A DNA stretch of 64,000 nt from Bacteroidales bacterium. GTDB taxonomy: Bacteria; Bacteroidota; Bacteroidia; Bacteroidales; P3. Both the position numbers and the translations under genes were made by a program. The stretch's first letter is position 1; each line of letters begins with the position of its first letter. Positions 7,626 to 15,796 of this stretch are shown piece after piece. The notes under the pieces were generated by a model. That model was given only the letters and a program-made list of their open reading frames with translations. It ran no database searches and had not been told where the DNA came from. The stretch lies in the NCBI GenBank assembly GCA_017455205.1, contig JAFTBM010000058.1, positions 1 to 64,000 of the forward strand. Direction: 5' to 3'.

Positions 7626-8201
7626 ATGATAAACAGGATAAATCTGATTTTGCGGGCGAAAAATATCACTGCCCGGCAGTTTGCCGAGGAGATTGGTGTG
7701 CAGCCGTCGGGGATGTCGCATATTTTGGGTGGGCGGAACAATCCGAGTTTGGATTTTGTGCAGAAGGTGATCAAGCGTTATCCCGAGATTGATGCCAACT
7801 GGTTGCTCATGGGGCGGGGCGAGATGTATTTTGCATCGGCCAAGGGGGAGATGCCGCAGGAGGATAATCGTCAGCACGAGGAGGAGGTGAGGCAGCCGCT
7901 GTTGGATTGGAACGAGGATATGGGGGCGGGTGAAGCGTTGCGGTTGCCGATTGCTGATGAAGCAAAGGCGGCAAGAGCGGCAGATGCAGGTGGGGGTGCG
8001 ATGGTGGTGAGTGAAAGATTGGCTGATGCTGAGGATGAGACTACGGCTGCTGTTGCTGGCGCTGCGGGGGAGGGAAAAGCGGTTGCGGCCTCGGAGGCAG
8101 ATGGCAAGCAGGTGGTGGAGCTGCTGGGGCGAGTGGAGCAGGTGATGATGATTTATGCTGATGGCACGTTTGAGGTGCTGCATCGGCGTAGAAAGAATTG
8201 A
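7626..8201 (+). CDS. HTH (XRE-like) transcriptional regulator with Ala/Glu-rich tail
   Basis: A 191-residue protein. Residues 1-70 form a helix-turn-helix domain (INLILRAKNITARQFAEEIGVQPSGMSHILGGRNNPSL) followed by the segment ANWLLMGRGEMYF that is common in Bacteroidota XRE/CI-like regulators. Residues 75-165 are low complexity, rich in Ala, Glu and Gly; a short ordered tail (ELLGRVEQVMMIYADGTFEVLHRRRKN) ends the protein and may be an oligomerisation motif. The gene stands alone with its own promoter and four palindromes in and upstream of it, which suggests autoregulation. Target genes are unknown. Confidence 0.8.
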   Translation: MINRINLILRAKNITARQFAEEIGVQPSGMSHILGGRNNPSLDFVQKVIKRYPEIDANWLLMGRGEMYFASAKGEMPQEDNRQHEEEVRQPLLDWNEDMGAGEALRLPIADEAKAARAADAGGGAMVVSERLADAEDETTAAVAGAAGEGKAVAASEADGKQVVELLGRVEQVMMIYADGTFEVLHRRRKN

Positions 8202-8273
8202 TTTTCAGCAGAGGAGTCTTGGGGCATCCGAGGGGTCTGGACTTGCTATATTATCCAGATTCCGTTTTCGGTG

Positions 8274-9125
8274 CTATTCCAAAAGGGTGTTTTCGATTTG
8301 GTCGAGGGATAGGGCTTGGCTGATGGAGTAGGGGCCGATTTGTTCGCGGCGCAGGGCAGCGAGGAGGGCACCGCTTTGGAGTGCGAGGCCGAGGTCGCGG
8401 GCGATGGAGCGGATGTAGGTGCCTTTGCTGCAGCGGATAAGGAAGTCGGCCTGTGGCAGGTGGGAGGGTACCTGGCCGAGGGGATTGTTGTAGAGGTGAG
8501 GGGCTTTTTGAGGTGAGGGATGAGGGGTGCGGGATGAGAGCGGGGGCTGGGGTTGGGAAGGGACGGCGGGCTGGGTGGACTCGGTGGGTTGTGTGGGGTT
8601 GGGGAAGGGTTGGCCGGGTCGGAAGGCGGTGATGTCGAACTGGTGGATAGTGATGGGTTTGGCCTGCAGGGCTGGGGAGAAGCCCTCTTCGCGTGCGAGT
8701 TGGTAGGCTCGTTGGCCGTCCACCTTCACGGCACTGAATGCAGGTGGCACTTGCTGCTGCTGACCCAAGAACGAGGCTGCGGCCGATTGCAGTTGGGGCA
8801 GCGTGAGGTGGAGGTAGGGGTAGTAGTGGTCGATGGGTTGCTCGAGGTCGAAGCAGGGGGTGGTGGCGCCGAGGAGGAAGGTGCCGGTGTAGGTCTTGTC
8901 GGCATCCTGCAGCGTGGGGATGCTCTTGGTGGCGCGGCCGATGCAGACGAGCAGCAGGCCGGAGGCGAGGGGGTCGAGGGTGCCGGCGTGGCCGATTTTG
9001 ATGTTCTTGATGCCCAGTTGGTGGCGGAGGATGGCCTTGATTTTGCCGATTACCTGGAAGGAGGTCCATTGGCGCGGCTTATCGATGGGCAATACCACCC
9101 CTGCCTGCAGTTGGTCGAGGGTCAT
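8274..9125 (-). CDS. truB: tRNA pseudouridine(55) synthase TruB
   Basis: Converts U55 of the tRNA T-loop to pseudouridine. From the ATG at 9125 (residue 42 of the longest frame; the preceding residues are Pro/Arg/His-rich shadow and overlap uppP) the protein has 283 residues. The catalytic Asp is D51 in IGHAGTLDPLASGLLL; KTYTGTFLLGATT, PPAFSAVKVDGQRAYQLAREG-type and CSKGTYIRSIARDLG motifs follow. A Pro/Ser/Thr/Gln-rich insertion of roughly 50 residues (about 165-215, starting PGQPFPNPTQPTE) interrupts the core between the substrate loop and the FLIRCSKGTYIRS strand. It follows uppP by 8 bases. Confidence 0.93.
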   Translation of the reverse strand: MTLDQLQAGVVLPIDKPRQWTSFQVIGKIKAILRHQLGIKNIKIGHAGTLDPLASGLLLVCIGRATKSIPTLQDADKTYTGTFLLGATTPCFDLEQPIDHYYPYLHLTLPQLQSAAASFLGQQQQVPPAFSAVKVDGQRAYQLAREEGFSPALQAKPITIHQFDITAFRPGQPFPNPTQPTESTQPAVPSQPQPPLSSRTPHPSPQKAPHLYNNPLGQVPSHLPQADFLIRCSKGTYIRSIARDLGLALQSGALLAALRREQIGPYSISQALSLDQIENTLLE

Positions 9126-9133
9126 GGCGGGGG

Positions 9134-9952
9134 TCAGAGGAAGAGGGGGATGAGGATGGTGGCCAAGCCGACTACGGCGCAATAGACTGCGAACCAGATG
9201 AGGCGGCCTTTTTTGACGAGGTCGATCATCCATCGGCAGGCGAGGCATCCGACGACGAAGGCGGCCACGAAGCCGATGAGTGCGGCAGTGGGGCTGATGC
9301 CACCGAGTGCGGCGGTGAGACCTGTGTCGGCCACTTCCTTGATGTCGAGCAGGGCTTCACCCAAAATAGGGGGGATGACCATAAGGAAAGAGAACTGCGC
9401 GAGGGTCTCCTTGCGGTTGCCCAGCAGCAGGCCGGTGGCGATGGTAGAGCCTGAACGCGAGAGGCCTGGCAGCACGGCCACCGCTTGGGCGAGGCCGATG
9501 ACAAAGGCGTGCCACGGCGAGAGGGATTCACGTTGGCGCGGGCGGGCAAAGTGGCTGAATGCCAGCAGGAGGGCTGTTATCAGCAGGCAGATGCCCACCA
9601 AGAGCAGTCCCTCGCCAAAGAAGGCTTCTACCCAGTCCTTGAACAGCAGCCCCACGATGCCCACAGGAATCATCGAGATGAGGATGTTGAGGGTGTAGCG
9701 TGTGCCTTCGTTCCAGCGGAACTTGAAGAGGTCGGAGAAGAGCCAAACGACTTCGCGCCAGAGCACTACGAGGGTGCTGAGGACGGTGGCGATATGGAGC
9801 AGGACGGTGAATGCCAGTTTATCCTCGCCGCTTTGCATGCCGAAGAGGGCTTGACCGATGGCGAGGTGGCCGCTGGAGCTGACGGGCAGGTACTCGGTGA
9901 GACCCTGCACGATACCGAGAATCAGAGCCTCCAGCCAACTGATGGTTTCCAT
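9134..9952 (-). CDS. uppP: Undecaprenyl-diphosphate phosphatase UppP (BacA)
   Basis: Inner-membrane enzyme that dephosphorylates undecaprenyl diphosphate to recycle the lipid carrier for cell-wall synthesis. The 272-residue length is typical. The catalytic motif [13 protein letters not shown] lies near residues 18-30 and the second motif [12 protein letters not shown] near 160-171; about eight hydrophobic segments are visible. It sits in the row ftsX-DUF3098-uppP-truB, with spacings of 16, 5 and 8 bases. Confidence 0.96.
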   Translation of the reverse strand: METISWLEALILGIVQGLTEYLPVSSSGHLAIGQALFGMQSGEDKLAFTVLLHIATVLSTLVVLWREVVWLFSDLFKFRWNEGTRYTLNILISMIPVGIVGLLFKDWVEAFFGEGLLLVGICLLITALLLAFSHFARPRQRESLSPWHAFVIGLAQAVAVLPGLSRSGSTIATGLLLGNRKETLAQFSFLMVIPPILGEALLDIKEVADTGLTAALGGISPTAALIGFVAAFVVGCLACRWMIDLVKKGRLIWFAVYCAVVGLATILIPLFL

Positions 9953-9957
9953 TGGGG

Positions 9958-10218
9958 TCAGGCTTTTTTCTTATACATAATGGCCACGATTTCGACCACA
10001 AATCCAGCCACGATGAGGATCGGTGCGACCCACAGACGGCGGGCGTCGAACATGGCATCGTTGAACACGTTGGGGTCGTCGCTTCCACCTCCCGAGAGGA
10101 GGATATAGCCGAGGGCGAGGAGCAGTAGGCCGATGCCCATCAGGATGTAGTTGAGGCGGTTGAAGACCATGGGCATATCGCCATTGGGTGCAGGTTTTTC
10201 GGCTTTTTTGTTTTCCAT
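9958..10218 (-). CDS. DUF3098 membrane protein
   Basis: An 86-residue protein with two membrane segments ([20 protein letters not shown] and [20 protein letters not shown]) linked by a loop with [15 protein letters not shown], as in DUF3098 proteins that lie between ftsX and uppP in Bacteroidota. Start set at the ATG at 10218 ([11 protein letters not shown]); the longer frame upstream is a low-complexity shadow of ftsX. Function unknown; context suggests the cell envelope or division. Confidence 0.88.
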   Translation of the reverse strand: MENKKAEKPAPNGDMPMVFNRLNYILMGIGLLLLALGYILLSGGGSDDPNVFNDAMFDARRLWVAPILIVAGFVVEIVAIMYKKKA

Positions 10219-10234
10219 GATGGTGGGTGTGTTG

Positions 10235-11089
10235 TTAATGGCTTTTGATGTAGCGTTGGACGGTGAAGATGGTGGAGAGGCAGGTGATGGCGATGCCGAT
10301 GAGGATGAGTGCGGCTGCGATAAGTGCGTACCACATCCAGTGGTCGGCATCGAGCAGGCCGAGGGCGAATTCGTTGCCGAAGACCCACAAGGCGAGCAAC
10401 GTCAGCAGGGAGGCAATCATGCCGCCCAGTGCTCCGTACCAAATGCTTCGCCACAGGAAGGGGCGCAGGATGAAGCCAGTGGTGGCTCCCACCATACGCA
10501 TGGTGCGAAGGGTGTCGCGCTGGGCGTAGACGGCGATGCGGATAAGGCTGTTGATCAGCACAAAGGTGATGAGCAGCAGCAGTGCGGCGAAGACGATGAG
10601 AAACCAGGTGAGGTTGTAGAAGACCTCGTGCAGTTCGTTGACCACGTTTTCCTGATAGGCCACGCCAGTAACGCCTTCGAGCTGGGAGACTTCGAGGCAG
10701 AATTGGTTGAGGGTGGGATTGGAGGCACTGGGGAGCAGGTCGGAGCGGAGGTTGACCATCAACGAAGGGTAGAGGGGGTTGTAGCCGATAAAGTCGACAA
10801 AGTCTTCGTCCATGTCGCGGCTGAAGATTTCGGCGGCTTTAGCTTTGGAGATGTAGTCCACGTGCTTGACGTAGGGAATTGCCGAGATGTGGGCTTTGGC
10901 TGATAGGGCGAGTGAATCGCTGACATCGGGCGAGAGGTCGACCTTGTAGGTGATGCGATCCTGTGCGGTGTGGGTGAGCCTGAAAGAGTGGTAGCCCACA
11001 CACAGCAGCATCCCGAGCATAAAGAGTGCGAGGGAGATGCCGAGTACGGTGGTGCCGTAGGTGGCCCAAAGCCTGACTTTGGTCTTCAT
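10235..11089 (-). CDS. ftsX: Cell division protein FtsX
   Basis: Membrane partner of the FtsE ATPase that controls peptidoglycan hydrolases at the septum. The 284-residue protein has one N-terminal membrane segment (TVLGISLALFMLGMLLCVGY), a periplasmic domain of about 110 residues (KAAEIFSRDMDEDFVDFIGYNPL) and three C-terminal segments (ITFVLINSLIRIAVYAQRDTLRTMRMVGAT is the conserved junction). Gap of 16 bases to DUF3098. ftsE is not in the window. Confidence 0.93.
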   Translation of the reverse strand: MKTKVRLWATYGTTVLGISLALFMLGMLLCVGYHSFRLTHTAQDRITYKVDLSPDVSDSLALSAKAHISAIPYVKHVDYISKAKAAEIFSRDMDEDFVDFIGYNPLYPSLMVNLRSDLLPSASNPTLNQFCLEVSQLEGVTGVAYQENVVNELHEVFYNLTWFLIVFAALLLLITFVLINSLIRIAVYAQRDTLRTMRMVGATTGFILRPFLWRSIWYGALGGMIASLLTLLALWVFGNEFALGLLDADHWMWYALIAAALILIGIAITCLSTIFTVQRYIKSH

Positions 11090-11122
11090 CGGGTGTCAGC
11101 GTTGGCGGTGGGGAGGAGCGGT

Positions 11123-12274
11123 TCAGTTGGCGAGCATGACGGGCATAACCAGCATCAGGAGGCTGTCGACGTTCTCTTTGCCCTCTTCGGTGGATTCTTC
11201 GTAGGGGAAGATGATGCCTGCGCGCGAGGGGTGCGACATTTCCATGAGGACTTGTTCGCTGTCGATATTGCCGACCATCTCGGTGAGGAACTTGGCGTTG
11301 AAGCCGATGTCCATAGCGTCGCCCTCGTATTGGCAAGGAATGTTCTCGTGGGCTTTGTTGGAGAACTCGAGGTTCTCGGCCGAGATATTGACTTGGTTGG
11401 CGGAGAGGGAGAGGCGCACTTGGCGAGTGGCTTCGCTGGAGAAGATGGCTACGCGGCGCAGGGCGGTGAGGAACGACTGGCGGTCGATGATGAGCTTGTT
11501 GGGGTTGTCTTTAGGAATGGCGGCGTTGTAGTTGGGGTAGCGACCGTCGACGAGGCGGCAGATAACGTAGATGTTGTCGAAAGTGATGGCAAGGTTGGTG
11601 CTGTTGTATTCCAGTTTGACTTCGGTATCTTCTTTGCGAGTGGAGAGGATGTCCTTGACGATAGTGATAGGCTTTTTGGGGAGGATGAAGCTGGCTTCTT
11701 TGTCGCTCGACACATCTTTGCGGATGTAGCGCACGAGCTTGTGGGCATCGGTGGCCACAAAGGTGAGCCCCTCGGCACCGATTTCGCAGAGGATGCCCGA
11801 CATTTGCTGGTGCATATCGTCGTTGCTGGTAGCGAAGTAGGTCTTGTTGATGGAGGTTACAAGGGCATCGCCGTTCATAATCAGCGGGGTTGTATCCTCT
11901 GGGGTGGGGGTTTCGGGGTAGGTATCAGCATCTAAACCAGCGAGGTTGTATTCACCGCCATCGGTGGTAACGAGAATACTGAAAGTGGAAGGGTCGACGG
12001 AGAAGGTGAGGGGCACGTCGGTGAAGCTTTTCACCATATCGAGCAGCATTTTCGAGGGGATGGCCACCTCTTCGGGTGCGTCCATGTGGCCAGTTTCGAC
12101 GGGCATAGTGGCTGTGATGGTGGTGGAGAGGTCGGTGGTCTTTATTCGCAGGCTGTTTTCCTCCAAATGGAAGTGAAAGCAGTTGATTATGGGCATGGTG
12201 TTGTTGTTGGACAATACGCCACTCAAGGATTGCAACTGCTTGAGTAGTTGCTGACTGTTGACTATGAATTTCAT
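11123..12274 (-). CDS. dnaN: DNA polymerase III subunit beta (sliding clamp)
   Basis: Forms the ring that tethers the replicative polymerase to DNA. The 383-residue length and the three-domain layout fit: N-terminus MKFIVNSQQLLKQLQSLSGVL, LAGLDADTYPETP at the end of domain 1, VATDAHKLVRYIR in domain 2, and the C-terminal MLVMPVMLAN resembling the usual clamp end (PM/MPM region). TAACTTTG at 12311-12318 is the likely -7 element. Confidence 0.96.
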   Translation of the reverse strand: MKFIVNSQQLLKQLQSLSGVLSNNNTMPIINCFHFHLEENSLRIKTTDLSTTITATMPVETGHMDAPEEVAIPSKMLLDMVKSFTDVPLTFSVDPSTFSILVTTDGGEYNLAGLDADTYPETPTPEDTTPLIMNGDALVTSINKTYFATSNDDMHQQMSGILCEIGAEGLTFVATDAHKLVRYIRKDVSSDKEASFILPKKPITIVKDILSTRKEDTEVKLEYNSTNLAITFDNIYVICRLVDGRYPNYNAAIPKDNPNKLIIDRQSFLTALRRVAIFSSEATRQVRLSLSANQVNISAENLEFSNKAHENIPCQYEGDAMDIGFNAKFLTEMVGNIDSEQVLMEMSHPSRAGIIFPYEESTEEGKENVDSLLMLVMPVMLAN

Positions 12275-12310
12275 TGTTTAAGGTATTAATGTTTCTCTTT
12301 ATTTCAGTTG

Positions 12311-12318
12311 CAAAGTTA
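12311..12318 (-). promoter_or_regulatory. -7 element of dnaN
   Basis: TAACTTTG on the minus strand, 36 bases before the dnaN ATG. A TTTG is found only at too short a spacing, so the -33 box is weak. Confidence 0.45.
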
Positions 12319-12367
12319 CGACAAATAATTCAAATGCTGTCGGCATTTGGCGGTAAGTTTTCCACAC

Positions 12368-12733
12368 TTAATCAACAACCGTTTTGGTAAATACGCCTTG
12401 AGGTAGGTCGTAGTCGGTGCTATGCCAGTTGCAGTTGGCCGAGGAGTAGTCGTTGTCGAAGTAGAAAGTGCCGTGGATGTGGTCGTCAACGCGGATGTGG
12501 GTGGTGGGTTCGTAGAGTACTACCACGTTCTTTCGGTCGGCATATTCACCTCCGACATCGGTGGGGGAGTCGAGGGCGATGATGTGAGCCGCGTTGCGGT
12601 CAGCAGAGAGGGTGAGGGTGGTGCAGGAGCGGATGTCAAGCACGGTGCCACTGAAGTCAATCTCCTCCTGCTTGTGGCATGAGGTGAGGAAGAGCAGTGC
12701 GAGGCTGGCGAAGGTGATGAGTGTGTGTCTCAT
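12368..12733 (-). CDS. Small lipoprotein of unknown function
   Basis: A 121-residue protein from the ATG at 12733 with a clear lipoprotein signal (LALLFLTSC, Cys about residue 19). The mature part starts KQEEIDFSGTVLDIRSCTTLTLS and is beta-rich, ending in HWHSTDYDLPQGVFTKTVVD-like sequence. I do not recognise a named family. It lies 18 bases after dapD in the same direction. Confidence 0.7.
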   Translation of the reverse strand: MRHTLITFASLALLFLTSCHKQEEIDFSGTVLDIRSCTTLTLSADRNAAHIIALDSPTDVGGEYADRKNVVVLYEPTTHIRVDDHIHGTFYFDNDYSSANCNWHSTDYDLPQGVFTKTVVD

Positions 12734-12751
12734 AGGGTGCAAGTTTGGGGT

Positions 12752-13546
12752 TTAGAAGAGGCGCAGGGCTTCGTTGAGTGAGGTTTTTTTGTCGGTGCTC
12801 TCTTTGCGTTGGCCGATGATCAGTGCACAGCTAACCTGGAAGTCACCAGCGGGGAAGTGCTTGGTGTAGCTTCCGGGGATGACTACGCTGCGGGCAGGGA
12901 CGCGACCGATGTAGGTGCGGGGTTCGCTGGCGGTGGTGTCGATAATTTTAGTGCTGGCGGTGATGGTGGTGCCAGCAGCGATGACGGCATCGTGTTCGAT
13001 GACAGCACCTTCCACAATGATGCAGCGGCTTCCGATGAAGCAGTGGTCTTCCACAATCACGGGTGTGGCTTGCACGGGTTCAAGTACACCACCGATGCCA
13101 ACGCCGCCGCTGAGGTGGACGTTCTTCCCGATTTGGGCACAGCTGCCCACGGTGGCCCAAGTATCGACCATGGTGCCGCTATCAACGTAGGCACCAATAT
13201 TGACGTAGGAGGGCATCATAACCACGCCGGGGGCGAGGTAGGCTCCATAGCGAGCTACAGCAGGCGGGACGACCCTTACGCCAGCCTGGGCGTAGGCACG
13301 TTTGAGGGGGAGCTTGTCGTGATATTCCATAATGCCGGCTTCGAGGGTCTGCATCTCGCGCAGGGGAAAATAGAGCAGCACTGCTTTTTTCACCCATTCG
13401 TTGACGTGCCATTGTCCGTCGTGGGGTTCGGCTACGCGGAGCAGTCCGCAGTCGAGCTGCCTAATAGTTTCTTCCACGGCCTCGCGCGTGGAGGGAGTGT
13501 GGAGTAGGGAGCGGTCGTCCCAAGCGTTTTCGATGATTGTTTTCAT
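12752..13546 (-). CDS. dapD: 2,3,4,5-tetrahydropyridine-2,6-dicarboxylate N-succinyltransferase
   Basis: Succinylates tetrahydrodipicolinate in the lysine and diaminopimelate pathway. The 264-residue protein has the left-handed beta-helix of hexapeptide repeats (GAYLAPGVVMMPSYVNIGAY, GTMVDTWATVGSCAQIGKNV, about residues 105-190) and the signature GGVLEPVQATPVIVEDHCFIGSR. Start is set at the ATG at 13546 (MKTIIENAW); the longer frame upstream overlaps the neighbouring gene and is shadow. It lies only five bases after the upstream T9SS cargo gene, an unusual partner for an amino acid biosynthesis gene. Confidence 0.95.
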   Translation of the reverse strand: MKTIIENAWDDRSLLHTPSTREAVEETIRQLDCGLLRVAEPHDGQWHVNEWVKKAVLLYFPLREMQTLEAGIMEYHDKLPLKRAYAQAGVRVVPPAVARYGAYLAPGVVMMPSYVNIGAYVDSGTMVDTWATVGSCAQIGKNVHLSGGVGIGGVLEPVQATPVIVEDHCFIGSRCIIVEGAVIEHDAVIAAGTTITASTKIIDTTASEPRTYIGRVPARSVVIPGSYTKHFPAGDFQVSCALIIGQRKESTDKKTSLNEALRLF

Positions 13547-13551
13547 AGTGA

Positions 13552-15759
13552 TTATTTGAGGAGGGTGATGGTTCCGATGGCGGCTTTCTTTTCGTTGGGG
13601 TAGAGTCGGCGGGAATATTCTACGCGGTAGGTGTAGATACCTTGTGGGCAGGATTGACCGTGGCTGGTACCATCCCACGCGATGTCAGCCCCTGCGTGGT
13701 GGTAGACGAGGGCACCCATGCGGTCGTAGACCCACACTTCGATGGAGGTCATATCGTTGGCCACGGGTGCCCAGCGGTTGTTTTGGTCGAGGCTGGGGGT
13801 GAATGCATTGGGGGTGTAGAGGGTGCTGCGGTCAACGTAGACGATGGTGCTGAAGGTGTCGGTACAGCCATTGCTGTCGGTGGCGACCAGCATCACGTCG
13901 AGGCTGTTCTCGCCCTCGGGGAAGGGCACTTCAAACTGCTCTTTCATGGTGGTCAGTGTGCCCACTTGCCACCAGACGCTTTGGGCTTCGGTGCTTTGGT
14001 TGGCGAAGTGGAGGATGGGTTCTTCCAGCGTGGCTGTCTGTGGGGAGATAAAGGCGGCGGCTCGTAGGTTTTCGCCCCACACGGTGAGGCTGAGGCATCG
14101 GAGGCTGTCGCATCCATGCGAGGTCAGCAGGTGGTGAGGGTGGAGACCACGGGTGTTGTAGAAGGTGCCTTCGAAGTAGGTACCCGTGGAGCGGCAGGTG
14201 GTGTCGGGCAGGGTGTCGGCGTAGTTGGGGTAGAGCCAGATGCGCAGGCCAACCAGGCTGTCGCAGCCTGCGGCGGTGGTGAGGTGGGCGGTGTATTGCC
14301 CAGCGGTGGTGATTCTTTCCGTCCCCAGCAGGAAGTAGTCGCCTTCGCAGATGCCAGTGTCGATGCTCATATCGTAGGAGGGAAACACGCTGAAGATGAG
14401 GCGCACGGTGCTATCGGCGAGGTGGGAGGTGGCGAGGTGCAGGGTGGTGTCGGTGGTGCGGGAGAAGTGCTGTCCTCGCCAGAGGATGGAGGAAAATCCG
14501 CTGCAGACGCTGGTGTCAAACTGCTGCACTACGTTCCTCCACACTTTGAGTTGGTAGTTTACCGAGCTGTCGCAACCGCCACTGCTGGTGTAGTGGAGCG
14601 TGGTGTCGGTATCGCTGTAGAAGAGCAGGCGGCGGAAGGCTCGCACAGGGAGCTGGTTTTCCACCACGGTGTCGAGCAATTGTGTGGTGCGGGGAAGTGA
14701 GACTGTGGCTTGTGTGTGCTGCTCAATGGTGTCGCCGCAGGTGGTGGTGATGATGAAACGCAGGTCGATAGTGGTGTCGCGTTGGAGGGTAGGGGGGACG
14801 AGGATGGTGAAGGTTGTGTCGTTGAGGCGGTTTGCCCATTCGTGGTCGATGGAGTGGGAAGCGTAGCGGCACGTAGTGGGAAGGAGGTCGGGGGCAAGGG
14901 ATAGTTCCCAGTCGAAGATGTAGCCGTTGTCGTGCTTATAGCCGTCCACCACTTCGATATACCAGGTGCCGTTTAGGGGGCAGCCTGTGAGGGTGGAGAA
15001 GCTTTGGTCGGGGTGGTAGAAATTGCTGTGGGAGGCGACGTGGCTTGAGTCGAGGCGTCCGCCGTGAGCATGACCGCTGCGGTAGATGATGCCATCGCCC
15101 GAGGCGTAGCGGTAGCCAGATGTGGTGTTGCTGCTCCAGCAGTAGTTCCATCCTACGCCTGGGCGGTTGCTTGACGAGCGGGCATTGCAGGGTTCGGAAT
15201 CGTCCTCATCGTCGTAGGCCTGACCGAGGAATGTGTCCTCGGCCACATTGTTGCCATCCAGCCATTCGTGGGCACTGCTGGGTATCGCGTCGTGGCAATT
15301 TGAGGTGGCATCGCCTCCAAATCGCATCAGCACGGCCTTTTGCCCGTTGGGACAGGTGATGTTGATATAAATGTCGGCCATGTAGGAATGTTCCATGTTG
15401 AGGCGCACGTATTCAATGTCATTGGCCGATCGGATGCGGGCATCGTTGGCAAAATCGTTGAATGTGAGAGCCGAGCGATAGGAGCATCCGTAGGGTGAAC
15501 AGGGAGTGCCATCGGGCAGGAAGGAGACGGCGGCGTGGTTGAGCGAGGTGTGTGGCACGTTGACCACCACGTCGTTCTGCTTCCCAAAGCCGAAGTGGAT
15601 GGTGTCCACGCGGTCGGCACATAACTGCTGCGGTGGAGCAAAGGCACCAAATGATTGTGCAGAGGCTGTTGGTGTGGCAACTGATAGTAGAACCACAGAA
15701 AGACTCGTCCACAGCCAGTGGCAGCGGCCATCTCGGGAAAGGTGCTTCAATTGGCTCAT
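13552..15759 (-). CDS. Secreted surface protein, P-domain-like N-terminus, T9SS type B sorting domain
   Basis: About 735 residues from the ATG at 15759, followed by a signal peptide (LWTSLSVVLLSVATPTASAQS). A longer start at 15810 is possible but would overlap the upstream gene. The N-terminal 270 residues resemble a proprotein-convertase P-domain (RLNMEHSYMADIYINITCPNG; TGCPLNGTWYIEVVDGYKHDNGYIFDWELSL). Beta-sandwich repeats with CDS motifs follow (GCDSSVNYQLKVW, GCDSLVGLRIWLYP, GCDSLRCLSLTVW). The last 90 residues are a gliding-motility-associated C-terminal domain (LYTPNAFTPSLDQNNRW to IGTITLLK), the T9SS type B signal for secretion. Tandem paralogue of the gene at 15797-18028. Function unknown; probably an adhesin or surface scaffold. 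Confidence 0.87.
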   Translation of the reverse strand: MSQLKHLSRDGRCHWLWTSLSVVLLSVATPTASAQSFGAFAPPQQLCADRVDTIHFGFGKQNDVVVNVPHTSLNHAAVSFLPDGTPCSPYGCSYRSALTFNDFANDARIRSANDIEYVRLNMEHSYMADIYINITCPNGQKAVLMRFGGDATSNCHDAIPSSAHEWLDGNNVAEDTFLGQAYDDEDDSEPCNARSSSNRPGVGWNYCWSSNTTSGYRYASGDGIIYRSGHAHGGRLDSSHVASHSNFYHPDQSFSTLTGCPLNGTWYIEVVDGYKHDNGYIFDWELSLAPDLLPTTCRYASHSIDHEWANRLNDTTFTILVPPTLQRDTTIDLRFIITTTCGDTIEQHTQATVSLPRTTQLLDTVVENQLPVRAFRRLLFYSDTDTTLHYTSSGGCDSSVNYQLKVWRNVVQQFDTSVCSGFSSILWRGQHFSRTTDTTLHLATSHLADSTVRLIFSVFPSYDMSIDTGICEGDYFLLGTERITTAGQYTAHLTTAAGCDSLVGLRIWLYPNYADTLPDTTCRSTGTYFEGTFYNTRGLHPHHLLTSHGCDSLRCLSLTVWGENLRAAAFISPQTATLEEPILHFANQSTEAQSVWWQVGTLTTMKEQFEVPFPEGENSLDVMLVATDSNGCTDTFSTIVYVDRSTLYTPNAFTPSLDQNNRWAPVANDMTSIEVWVYDRMGALVYHHAGADIAWDGTSHGQSCPQGIYTYRVEYSRRLYPNEKKAAIGTITLLK

Positions 15760-15796
15760 GGCGGGAACAGGCGAGGCCACCAAGCTTGGGTGATGA

